Positions 47,054 through 58,555 of a stretch of DNA of 64,000 nucleotides are shown in pieces. Each line of letters starts with the position of its first letter. The first letter of the stretch is position 1. Where the stretch lies: assembly GCA_005656395.1 (NCBI GenBank), contig SRSI01000004.1:1240001-1304000 (forward strand). The letters are read 5' to 3'. The notes under the pieces were generated by a model, which was not told the DNA's origin, searched no databases, and was given only the letters and a program-made list of their open reading frames with translations. Origin of the DNA: Strongyloides papillosus. Taxonomy: Eukaryota > Nematoda > Chromadorea > Rhabditida > Strongyloididae. A program made the position numbers and the translations under genes.

Positions 47054-48120
47054 ATTCAAGGAGTGTTGTTGGAAAGCACAGGAAATATGAATTTTTTGTT
47101 GAAGCATTAAAATTACTGCACTTTGAAGAAGTTATTGATTTTGAAAGACATTACTCAAGGGAATTGAATGAATTTACATTTCTGCCAACACGTAGACGTT
47201 ATTTAGAAAGAAATAGAAAAATAAAAGCGTTGACAAATTCTTTCGATGTTGATGGAGACAATTTGCTGATGGTTCTGGAATGTGCGAAGCTTTTAGCTCC
47301 TCGAAATGTGCAGCAAATTTTCAAGTCAAGTGGAAAAATTTACACAGTTGAATTTGATGATTCTTCAGATGATAGCAGTGATGATTTATCCAATAGTAAT
47401 AATTTTTTTGATGACACAGTAATAGATGTTCATTTAAATGCTGCTTTCTACATGAAAGAAGAAGTTCCAAAAACAAGGAAAAGAAGTTGTAGTAGTAGCA
47501 GTGAGAAAATTGTAATTAAAAAAAGGATTGATAGAAGTATTTGTAATAATGTAGATAAAACTGTATACCCACATGACTTCCTAACAAGTACAAAATACTA
47601 TCTTGATGACCAACAGGTTGAGAATGATATTTGTTTAATATGTGGCTTAAAAAATATTTCAAACTTTTCAATCCCACTTGCAGCAGTTTCACTAGAAATT
47701 TTGAAGGAAAATCCAAGCATATCAGATTCATTGGTTAGAGGAATGTTTAATCCAGGTAAAGGCAATCTATTTATCATGCCACTGGTATACAATAATCATT
47801 GGATTTTATTCATCGTTGATACCAAGAAACATGAAATCTACTTTTACGATTCTTTTGATTTATATAGTAATATTATCTCAACATTTCAAAAAAATTTCTC
47901 AAATGTAATAGGCATTGATATCAATAACTATATGATTACAATGATCCAAGGATTAAAGCAAGACAAAAATGACTTTACAAACTCTGGATGTTACGTAGTT
48001 ATTGAATTCTACAAATCTATTTTGCACAAAGAAACACCAAAACAACTTACACCAACACAATTATGGAATTTAAGAGTTTCTTGGAATGATTTGCTTACTG
48101 AGCTTGAAAAACTATCATAG
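47026..48120 (+). CDS. MULE C-terminal segment and Ulp1-like (C48) cysteine protease
   Basis: The frame begins at FESFHRKLNSR, whose Glu is the expected third catalytic acid of the MULE core. An acidic stretch follows (DDSSDDSSDD, ~47360) and then a basic one resembling a nuclear signal (KTRKRS...VIKKR, ~47470-47530). From ~47590 a Ulp1/SENP-type domain is recognisable: YYLDDQQVEND (substrate-side motif), NNHWILFIVDTK (catalytic His), IYFYDSFD (Asp), a Gln in MIQGLKQD, and NSGCYVVIEF (catalytic Cys). The full His-Asp-Gln-Cys set is present. Such proteases cleave SUMO/NEDD8-like conjugates in host relatives; their role in MULEs is unknown. It was probably fused to the transposase upstream. Confidence 0.8.
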   Translation: MFESFHRKLNSRSVVGKHRKYEFFVEALKLLHFEEVIDFERHYSRELNEFTFLPTRRRYLERNRKIKALTNSFDVDGDNLLMVLECAKLLAPRNVQQIFKSSGKIYTVEFDDSSDDSSDDLSNSNNFFDDTVIDVHLNAAFYMKEEVPKTRKRSCSSSSEKIVIKKRIDRSICNNVDKTVYPHDFLTSTKYYLDDQQVENDICLICGLKNISNFSIPLAAVSLEILKENPSISDSLVRGMFNPGKGNLFIMPLVYNNHWILFIVDTKKHEIYFYDSFDLYSNIISTFQKNFSNVIGIDINNYMITMIQGLKQDKNDFTNSGCYVVIEFYKSILHKETPKQLTPTQLWNLRVSWNDLLTELEKLS

Positions 48121-48495
48121 GCATTTGCTCATAAAGATACTTATTTTTAAAATTAAATTGTTAGTAACAAAGTCAAACCAGATGAAACATATTAGAATAA
48201 ATTAAAGATGCAAATACGTTATGAAGAGTTAATTAAAAATTAAAATTATACTAAATACGATACTTTGCAGAAATGTTTACTTTAAATTGAAAAAAATTAA
48301 TAAATTTAGCATTAAACATCAAAAGATATAATTTTGCAGTCATTTTTAAAATAAATAAGGAAACAATAGAATAAACTATCATAAAGAACTCTTAAAAGTA
48401 TTAAAAAAATACTAAAACTATGTCAAAAACACTAAATAAAGTAAATTCAAGTCAAGAGTTTGACACGTTTTAATTTAGCTAGTTAAGGTGTACTC

Positions 48496-48506
48496 TTGGG
48501 TAAAGG
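48496..48506. repeat. 11-bp target site duplication, right copy
   Basis: TTGGGTAAAGG, identical to 43616-43626. Confidence 0.9.
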
Positions 48507-49799
48507 ACTTTCAAACTTCACTATAGTTAGAATAAATACTTATTAGACTATAAAATAAACAAATAAAAAACAATTCTACTATACTAGAAGAATTTATTTT
48601 AACGACTAGATAGTAGTTAAATGTGTTTATATTTTATATAAATTACTACCACAATGACTTTTTTAATTCCTTTTTATTACATATTCATTATTTCCAGTTT
48701 TAAAAGACTATAAAAAAGTTTATAGAAAAGTATTGGACAAAGTGTTTATTTTTTTACAAAAAAATATTCTTATTGCTTAATAATAAATAAATTGTCCAAA
48801 AATAAAATAACCGAAGCAAAAACATGGGTTTTTGCAACACGAATATACCTTTATGTTTATATTCAAATTTATTGTACGAAGAGGTAAGAAAATAAATTAT
48901 GCAAACTAAAAAGAAGGACAATAAATTTAAATTCTCAAAGTATCATTTCAGTTATTGTAAAAATAGTATTGGATCAGAAGTTTAAGTATTTATCGTTTTT
49001 AATTAAATCTAGTCATATCAGTTGTTTTTTAAGTTAATCATATTTTGATTATTTTTTCTTGTTAGAAACGTAATACCTTTTTTCGTAGATGTTTTTACTG
49101 CTATGAAAATATTTTATTTTAATAGTATTTTTATAATCACTATATTACTTGAATTACTTTTTAAAATTTTTGTAAGTTTAATATGAATACATTTTAAAGA
49201 AATATATAGTTTATATAACCAATGCTCGGGATCGAGTAAAATTTTTTTATTAAATGCGATTTTTATTATTTAATATGCGATATTAACTTTCTATAGTTCT
49301 CGATAGTATGTTAATTCTTGTAAAGACGCTGTTTTTATAATAATTGAAGTGGCAATTTAAAGTATTCAAATTTGATTTCTTCATTTTAAATTCACATAGT
49401 TCTTTTTTATTTTTTTCCGTGACAAAAAAATAATTTATTATAATCCGTACAAAGACAATTTAATTGTTGCATTTATAGTTAACTCAATATTTCAAACCTA
49501 AATTTTTTTAAAAAAATATTAATAACTTAAATAACATTTTAAAAATATTTAATATTCAAGAAAATTCGCAAAATTTCTTGTTTTCTTGAACAAAGGTAGT
49601 AAAAACGTAAATGACAAATTAATAATGTGATAAAAAATCATTTAAAATCTTTTGTTTAATTTTTAAAAAAATCAGATACTATTAGAAAAAGTTAATGCCT
49701 GTGATTTTTAAATTCAGAAACCATAATCTCTTTTAATATCCCATACGTTCTTAAAATTTTTTCCACAAAAATCAAGAGAATTTTTAATTTTATACTCTA
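48507..49799. other. AT-rich spacer
   Basis: A stretch at about 48790-48960 (AAAAACATGGGTTTTTGC, AAGGACAATAAATTTAAATT) loosely resembles one arm of the foldback element at 20863; otherwise nothing is recognised. Confidence 0.4.
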
Positions 49800-50749
49800 C
49801 ACAGAAAAAAAATGGAAAAAATTTTGACAAACCTATCTGAAATGCAAAAAAATTTCCCACCTATTAAAAAAATCAACATTTATTCAAATTTTAAAATTAT
49901 CGAGCGACAGCAAAAATGTTTTAAACGATGAAAAATATTTTTGTGTCGCAGAATTTTGCTGTTTTTTTACAAAATTATATATGTTTTATATTTTAAATAA
50001 TGCAACTTTTATTTAATCTTAATGTTTTTGATATAATGCTACTCTTAGGATCTAATTTTTTTCCTAATATACATGAAACATGTTATTAGGACTAAATTTC
50101 GTGTAAAGTTGTTAAGTTTTAACAAAAATTATCGTCCTAAACAATTCACTGGCAACAATAAATATAAAAAATTCGTAATAATAATAAAAAAAAGCCAAAA
50201 ATCATTATTTAACCACACAAAGTATTAATAATTAAAAATATTACTTTAGTATTTATTTTCATATTAAGTTTAAATATGTAGAAGATATTTTTAACTATAG
50301 ATAAAAATCCATATAATATCATAACTTTTCATAGATTTAATTTTCTAAATAGAACCATTAATGTCATACAAAAACTTTTCGGCTTTCAGAAGAGTGTAAT
50401 TTTATAATAAAAAATGTAATTATTAATAACTCAAACTATTAAAACTTATTAATAAAAATATTTTCGTATGTTTAGAATTGCTTTTTATAAAAGCATTTAT
50501 AATCTTACATAAAATTAAATTCTAATTAAATATTTAAAAAAGTATTGTAGAAGACAATCTATGTTTTAAAATAACAATAATATAGTAAAAAATTGAAACT
50601 TATTTCAATAACTACTTAACTATTGCTTTAATTTTTATGTACGATATAATTGCGATAAAATTAGTCGCAATTCAAGAAAATTCAAATTTTAATAGGTGGG
50701 AAAAATTCATTACATTTTACGCAAAAATGCCTCCCACTTTTTTTGTGTG
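49800..50749 (-). mobile_element. MITE family H copy 3
   Basis: 950 bp, ends CACAGAAAAAAAATGG and the complement of TTTTTTTGTGTG, flanked by TA (49798-49799, 50750-50751). Inverted relative to copies 1 and 2: the GCGTAAAATG block lies at its right end. Confidence 0.85.
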
Positions 50750-50751
50750 TA

Positions 50752-51608
50752 GTCAAAGTAACATTCGGTAATTGAATACTTTACTGATCTCGTGAACTAC
50801 TTTACTTCGAATCCTTGAGTCCTGTATAATTCCTACATATTCATATCTTTTTATCGCCAAAATCACAAAATTAGAAGACATTTAATATTGATACATACCT
50901 ATTAAATTTAAATATGGTTGCATTAAATTTTTAATTAAGTTGTGATATGACCATTAGTTAAAAGAAATCCATTTTTTGAGATCTTTTGACATTTTAAGAG
51001 CACATATATGTCTTTTACTGCAATTTTTAAAATGTTTTATTTAAATTTCATTAAAACCTGTATAAATCTTCTTACATGCAAAATTTCAGCTTCTAATAAT
51101 GAAGTATGACATTTCAAAAGTATCTAAGAAATAAAAAAGCTTTGTGTTTATAGGATTTGTAAGTAGTAATAAAAGTGTGTAGAAAAATATAAGAATTAAA
51201 TAACGTTACATTACTTCAAAATGTCGAAAACGCATATTTTTGTAAAAAATTACCAAAATGCTTTCAAAAACCAAGTATTTTGTATCATTTACAACATTTT
51301 TGCTGTCACTTTATTTTTTTAAAATCTTAACAAAATTTAACTTTTTTAATAAATGGAACTATTTATTATATTTAACTCAGATATGTCACAATTTGCCGTT
51401 TTTGTTGGTACTATTTTCATGTACATTTACATATAAATATCTTTTTATGAAATATTTACAACAACTACTAATAATTTTTTCTTTTATAAATTTTAGTTAA
51501 ATATTTTTAAAAAGTATTTTTAAAAAATATTAATATAATTGAATACTATACATATAACAACAAATAAAAGTTAAAATATTTTTAGTTTAAAATTTGTTGG
51601 CTAAATGG
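50752..51608. other. AT-rich region with family H fragment
   Basis: At about 51190-51360 the sequence follows the family H interior (ACGTTACATTACTTC, TTTTTGTAAAAAATTACCAAA, CATTTTTGCTGTC) without ends, so it is an internal scrap. The rest is unassigned. Confidence 0.5.
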
Positions 51609-51612
51609 TTAA

Positions 51613-53626
51613 CCCTTAACTTCTAAACAGTGCAAAATATGGCTTAAATATTAAACTGTTCATTTAGCGGACACACTAATTTATTGGTATTTATATAAAA
51701 TAGAATCTATTATTTTTATGTCATGAGCAATATTTGGATAAATATAATATTGCTACATATAATCTACTTACCCTGGTTCAATATTTCTAAAATAATAGAA
51801 AATTAGCACATTAATAATACAATATATTTAAAGGAATAAAAACTAATGCAATCAAAATTTTAAAGATTTGAAAAATTTTAAAATTATTTTATTAGTAAAT
51901 TGAGGTATTAAAAGTATTATTAGTATTAGATTTTTATTTTAACTGAATAATTTGTTTTTTATAAAATACTGATAGTCCTTAAAATTTTAATTAATTATTA
52001 CTCCCGATTTATCTAAACTAATCAGTATACTTACATACCAATTTGATCAAATATATTAAAAGTTCAGTCTGTCAATTTACTAAATCGACTAAAAGTTATA
52101 CAACAAAAATAACTAAACTAGCAACTTTTTATTTAGGTTAATGTTTTAAAAGTTTGTCACTTTGGGTATTTGAAGCATATTAAATAATTAATAAATTAAA
52201 ATGTTGATTCAATTATTACTATTAATTCTGTTTTGTTGAAGATTCTAAAGTACTGAAATCCGGATTTTCAAATGGTAAACGACAAAGAATTAATTTAAAT
52301 GAAATATATTATTCCAGATTGCATTTGTTTTAATTAAAAAATAGTTCAACAAACATTATAGATGTAGTAATGTTTATAAATGTTAAAAATATTAGAAGTT
52401 TAATTTCAATTACTGTTATAAAGTTAAAGTTAAGATAATTAATAAAGCAAAAATAATATTTATTCTTAATAATGATAAAATTTTTGTTATTTCTATTATT
52501 TTATGTTTGAAATAAAATACATTGCATACATAAACATTTATTCTTATAATTTTTTTTCTAATGTTTGTTAATTATTTTTTGATTAAAATAATTTTAATTT
52601 AGAATATTAAATTTCATCTAGAATAATTTTTTATTTTTTGCCATTTGAAAATCCGAATTTTAGTACACCAGGAATCGACAAGACAGAATTTATCATAGTA
52701 ATTGAATCGGCATTTTAATTTATTGATATATCAATTTATTAATTTTTCAATTTTCTAATATGTTTTAAATAACCAAAGTAACAAACTTTTAAAACACTAA
52801 CCCAAATAAATAATTGCTAGTTTAGTTATTTTCGTTGTATAACTTTTTAGTCGAGTTAGTAAAAATTGATAGCCTGAACTTTTAATACAATTGATCAAAT
52901 TGGTATGCAAGTATACTGATAGTTTAGATAAATCAGGAGTTCTTAGTTGATTAAAATTTTAAGAATTATTAATCTTTTATATAAACTAGAAATCTAATAG
53001 TAACGATATCTTAATTAAACTAATTTATTAATAAAATAATTTTAGAATTTTTTAAATCTTTAAAATTTTGATTGCTTAATTTTTATTTTCTTTAAATATA
53101 ATGTACTATTAATGTGCTAATTTTTTACTATTTTAGAAATATTGAACCAGGGTAAATATATTGTGCGTAGAGATTTTTTAATGAAAAAAAATTAATATTT
53201 TTATGAGAAAAGTTTGTTTTAGTATGATTAACATTATAACATTAATAAAGCAGCTTTTAAACAAATTATGTTTTTAAAATCAGACGCCATTTCCAATTAT
53301 CAAATTTCGTCATTTAGTTATTTAAATCCAAATATTTATATGTATTTGAACATACTTTTCTTCAATTGTAATAAGTAACACAATAATAACTATCATTAAT
53401 CATAAGAAAATTAAATTAAGATATTTTATCAAAAAGAATAAGTTTGATAAACTTTAATTTTTTTATACCTTATAGGGATCCAAATGCTTTGAATAGATAG
53501 TGAGCAGATAGTAAACAATCTTTTACGTATAAACCTTTTTTTAAAAATTTAATTCAATATTGAACATAGTAATGAGTAAAAATATAAATGTACTGTCCGC
53601 AAAACGGACATCTTGGTAGTTAAATG
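51613..53626. mobile_element. possible TTAA-flanked element K
   Basis: TTAA plus CCCTTAACTTC at the left (51609-) and the complement GTAGTTAAATG plus TTAA at the right (53616-53630) suggest a piggyBac-type element. A hairpin GTCCGCAAAACGGAC sits near the right end. The ends match only loosely. The TA-flanked palindrome at 51771-53152 is nested in it. Confidence 0.4.
51771..53152. mobile_element. TA-flanked palindromic element with ~510-bp arms
   Basis: CCCTGGTTCAATATTTCTAA at the left and its complement at the right, each next to TA (51769-51770, 53153-53154). The inverted arms run 51771-52276 and 52640-53152 with moderate divergence. The ~360-bp centre is AT-rich and non-coding. No transposase. 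Confidence 0.8.
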
Positions 53627-53630
53627 TTAA

Positions 53631-54385
53631 AAATTTAAACATCTTTTTTGCAGTATATTAATTTAGAATAAAAATTTCATTGAATTTTTTAGTGTATAAT
53701 AATTTATAAAATTTGTTTATGGTGACATTTTATTATATAAACATTAACAAATTAAATAAATTCTATTTTAATTTAAAAAATGCAAATTACAATATCTTAT
53801 TAGTATTATAAAATCAGTAATATTAACATCCTGCTATTTTGATAAATTTTCAAAATTGCATATGTATATAAATGCGACTTTGTTAGAGTGTGTAAATGTC
53901 TGTTTGTTATATCTTTATATTATTATGCTTAATTTTTATTCAAGTGGTATTCATTAATTAATATAAGACCGTTTAGATTTTATAAGACAATATTTTTTAT
54001 ATAAATCATTTTATGTAAGGAAAATAAAATAGTTATTAAATTATTTTTATTAATTGAATAAATTTTGCAAATCGTTTTTTCACTTATATTTTATTTTTAG
54101 ATTGAAAAATGATTGTATATTAGTATTTTAAAGCTTATCGCTTTATCAAAAATTATATGAACAAATATTTGTTCAATTAATTAAAATAATAACAAATATT
54201 TTAATTACTTTTTTAAATCAATCGCATATTTTCTTACTTTTAAATAGGATATAGAAAATTTATAGAAATTTCATATACTATATAATGTAATTGTTCAATA
54301 ATAAATAAATTATCATGTTTGAAAATTTACTTCTGTCAGGAACTTATTAACATTCAAAAAACTACTTTCCATCGAATAAGATTAA
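53631..54385. other. AT-rich spacer
   Basis: No assignable feature. Confidence 0.5.
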
Positions 54386-54389
54386 ATTA

Positions 54390-57115
54390 ATGCTACAAAG
54401 AAGGAAAATATTATTACATGAATTACTTATGGTAAAATACGACAAAATTAAGAAGAAGAATCTGTTAGTAGAACTTTGTGAACTTAAAAAAAAGATTATA
54501 TGTAAAATGGAAGAAGACTTTCAAAAAAAAAGAAAAAATGTAATAATTAATCTTCTAAAACAACCAAAATGAAGAAAAAGATATGTAAGAACTAGAAAGA
54601 TAAAAATAATGTTTAAAGATCAAGAAATAGAAACTTACTTAATTTTCTTTATAATCCCTCAGGAAAAGAAAAAACTTACATAAAAGTGTTTGAAATCCTA
54701 TAAAAAAATTTCGATAAAACTCCAAACTTTTTTTGTGTGAAATTATAGAAGCAATTAAAAATTTATAAAAGAAAAAGTGTAGGTCCAGATAAAATCATAA
54801 ATAACTTACTGGGAGCAAGAAATTCTAAACTCTTTGAAGGGATATTAAAAAGATTTCATTTGTATAAAAATAAAAAAGAACTTCTTAATACTTGTCCCAC
54901 TCAGAAACAGTACTAATATTCAAGAAAGGGGACCCTTTAAAAGCTGAAACTTTTCGCCCAATAAGTTTACTTTGTACGTTTTGTAAAGTATATATACATG
55001 TTATGGTTAAACTTCTCCAGAAATTTACAATATATATTTCAAGTTATCAGTTTGGATTTCGATCTAATTTTGCAACTACAAATTTCATCAAAATACTTGA
55101 AAATATAATGGGAAATTATATGATTACAAGATTCTGGCTCAACTCTGCTTTATAGATTATAAAAAAGTTTTTGACCGAATTTATAGAAAAATAGCATGGA
55201 TAGCTATGGCAAAATAAGGAGTAGAGAAAGAGCTTACTGAGATATTTCAAGTTCTCAGTGACAATAATAAGATGATTTTTATAGATTTTTCTGGAAAAAA
55301 ATTAGAAGTCGAATAACATAGGGGGACAAGACAAGAATGCTCAACTTCACCAATTATATTTATAATACTATTAAATTTTATAAAACAATTTTTAAAACTT
55401 TCCCATAATTTCTAAAATTTTGAAAGATTAATATGTTATGCATGTGATGCAATGCTTATAAATTTAATTATAAAAGATTACAACGTAACATAGATAATAC
55501 AGATAAAATTTGAAAGTACTGTAGAGAAAAAATTAATGAGGATAAAAAGAGAGTCATTAGCTATAAAATCAATTCAAATTTAAAAATAAATGGAAACATT
55601 TTACCAGAGATAAAAGTATTTAATTATTTGGGCAAATAGATATCAATTTAAAACAGTAGAAGTTATGTCGCCCAAGCATGTAATTGAGCATAGAAATCCT
55701 TTTATGCATATCAAAACATTAAATTAAAATTACAAAAAGTTTCTAACTAAACCTACACACAAAAAATAAAAAGGACAAATTTTAAAAATTCTATCTAAAA
55801 TGCCAAAAAAAAGTCCCACCGTTTTAAAAAATTGAATATTATTCAAATTTCAAAAATATTAAGCGATAGCAAAAATTTTTAAACAACGCAAAATATTAGG
55901 TTGTCGCTTACTTTTTGCTGTTTTTTTACAAAGATATATATGTTTGACTTTTAAATTAATGCGACTTTTTTAATTTTGATATTTTTCATAACATTATGAT
56001 TATTTTAGATCCCAACTTGTTTTTTATCTTTATTTTATAAAATACGTTATTAATAGTCAATTTTGTTTGAAGTTATTAATGTTTTAATAAAAATCACTAT
56101 TTTAAACAATCTACTAACAACAAAAAGTTTAAAAATTTCATAAAAACAATAATGAAAAGCAATAATTATTTACTTACACAAAGTATTATTAATAAGAATA
56201 TTATTTTAATATTCGTTCTTATTTCAAATTAAAATATATAAAAGTTATTTTTTTACTATAAATAAAAATCTATATTATTTTATAACTTTTCATAAGTTTG
56301 ATTTTTAAAGATGATTTTTAAAAGACATTATGAAAAAAATTAAGAGTATCAAATGTGAAAATTTTATAAAATACAATTTATAATAATTCAAACTATTGAA
56401 AAATATTTAAAAAAAATGTACTGTAATATGTTAAAAATGTTTTTTATAAAAGTTTTTGTAATTTTATATAGAATTAAATTCTAACCTTGTATTTAAAAAT
56501 GTATTTTAGAAAGCAATTAAAGTTCTAAAACAAAAACACTATACTAAAAAAGTAGAAACTTATTTTATTAATTTTTATTATTGCTTTTACTTCTATATAC
56601 AAGGTAATTGCGATAAAATTTGTCGCAAATTAAGAAAATTCAAATTTTATTAGGTGGGACAAATTAATGACATTTTATGCAAACTTGTGTCCTTTTTTTT
56701 CTGTGTACATGAGATCTGGTTTCTCCTATGGTATGAATACATGCTGCCAGTCATTATCAGATATCAACAAATTATGGAGCACAAAAAAATCTTTACTACA
56801 TAAAAATTGAAATTATTCAAAGATTTAATGGCGTATTTCGATCCCAGCTGAGAAGCTATGTAACAAATGTAATATTATAGCTTTACCAGAGTATGCTAAA
56901 TTTTTGAAACATAAATATGTAGGTCATATTTTATTACTACCTAACCATAGACTAGAAAAAACTAATTATAATGTCAGCATTTTAAAAAAAGGTCAGCGAG
57001 AAGACCAAGACTAATATATCTAAATGAATTAAGAATAAATCATCCAGCTTATCATAACATATTTAAGTCAGTTAAAGTTACTGTTTTATGGAAAAGCCTC
57101 CGGAAAAGATAAAAA
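54390..57115 (+). pseudogene. LINE (non-LTR retrotransposon) ORF2 remnant
   Basis: A decayed reverse transcriptase on the plus strand. A charged segment with coiled-coil character (54390-54572) precedes the RT. The block [22 protein letters not shown] and [12 protein letters not shown] (54900-55090) is typical of non-LTR RTs. Motif A sequence (IDYKK-FDRI) follows in a shifted frame near 55150-55180. The GTRQ-CSTSPIIF block lies near 55325. The catalytic F/YADD site appears as YACDAML near 55440, one Asp lost. A C-terminal piece with KYVGHILLL lies at ~56915. Many stops and frameshifts. A MITE (55756-56705) splits it. Confidence 0.75.
55756..56705 (-). mobile_element. MITE family H copy 4, nested in LINE
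   Basis: 950 bp, ends CACACAAAAAATAAAAAGG and the complement of TCCTTTTTTTTCTGTG, flanked by TA (55754-55755, 56706-56707). Same orientation as copy 3 and same length. Confidence 0.88.
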
Positions 57116-57466
57116 TGTTTTCTTTGCATTTTTTGTGATAGACTTAAAATTGAATTTATAAATTATTTGTATACGTTTATGGTACAATTATATATTAGTA
57201 TAATATTTTCAATAATAAGTCTGAGACATTATATTGGAATAAATTAATTGTTATAACCTGTATAACATAAAAAAATAGAAATGGTAATGATATACATTTT
57301 ACTAATTATAATATAAATTTTGATATGAGAATTCTATAAATAGGGTTTTTTTGCCATTGAAAGTACTTTTTTTAATAAATAATGTGATATATAATGATCT
57401 GTTTTCACTTTTAGCATAATATTAATTGCTATTCATAGCTAAACTTTATCTTCATTTTACTAAATA
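57116..57466. other. AT-rich spacer
   Basis: Likely includes the LINE 3' tail; no gene seen. Confidence 0.45.
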
Positions 57467-58555
57467 TTAGGTTGTCGCAAAAGTTCTGTCGTATTTTTAT
57501 GGTCATTTTTAATCATCCAAAAAATATAATTACAATCGATATAAAATTAAGCTATTATAATAATTAGATAGTACCACTTCTTAACTTTATAATTCGCATA
57601 ATTACAATTTTTCACACTATCTATGCTACATTTTCTTTTGCTAAACATGGATGTGGTCAGAAGTCATTTTGACACTGCATTCTCTAAGAGCTTCAACTCG
57701 AGAAACGGGACACTAGTCAGAGAGTCATATTACCAAAAATAAAATTTTTACAAAATCTTTTCATATGAGACACCTGTGCAAAAAAAAGTTATTTACACCA
57801 TGTTATTACAATGCTTAACGTTTTTGTGATGCCTCTAAGTATTGAATTTTAAAGCAAGAATTCTATGCCACAAATTTAATTATCAAATAACGTGATATCT
57901 TTAAGACAGATGATAAAAGCTTCTTACAACAAACTTGAAAAAATTTTATTAGTTTAACAACTGCGAAATTATTTTTATAACATTGTTTACATTTTCCTTC
58001 TTCTAAAATACCATTTTCTTCATACAATATATTGTAAACTTTTAAATTATAAATAATAGTGAAATTAGACTAACCATCACTTACTATATGCAAATTTTCT
58101 CTATTGACTAGTGTCTACAGTCTCGCTTCAACTAAGACATATGACAACTGATGATTCTAAAAATTTATGTGGAGCATTAAAAGAAGATGTAGTAGATGCG
58201 GTAACTATGTTAAGATCGTTTTCAAAGTTCCAAGACAAAGAAATGAATCTTGAAAATGAAGCATGCATTTGTATGGCTTCAGCTTCGAATGAAAATTTTT
58301 TGAGATCTTATAATTTCTAAACTACTTTTAATTACCTCGATTGTAAAATTCTATTAAAATTAAACAAAAAAATCCTAAAAAAATTATGAAATTAGAAAAA
58401 TGACAAAAATGTTGTTCTCCAAGATAACGACATCTGACATTGAAGACTCGAAAAATTCTGGATAAGAGAAGTTATGAATTACTCTCGCACACAACATATT
58501 TTCCAAATGTTTCTCTATCTAATCACTACCTACTCTTATCTCTACATAACTTCTA

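Larger units (their letters stand above)
43627..48495 (+). mobile_element. Mutator-like element with FLYWCH and Ulp1-type protease
   Basis: 4869 bp with inverted ends (left GATTACCTTAACTAGCC..., right complement GAGTACACCTTAACTAGC..., continuing with AAACGCGTCAAAACTCTT) and an exact 11-bp target duplication. It carries a plus-strand transposase-protease gene (44543-48120) broken by a nested insertion and a frameshift. Bases 43627-44542 and 48121-48495 are non-coding ends, shared with the MITE at 35511-36261. The insertion lies immediately 5' of tRNA-Val. Confidence 0.92.

Noticed and set aside
51258..51500. 80-codon hydrophobic frame
   Set aside because: It overlaps a family H MITE scrap and AT-rich sequence; the hydrophobicity follows from T-richness.
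54390..54572. Lys-rich 60-codon frame as an independent gene
   Set aside because: It fits the region preceding the RT of the LINE and is better explained as part of that remnant.
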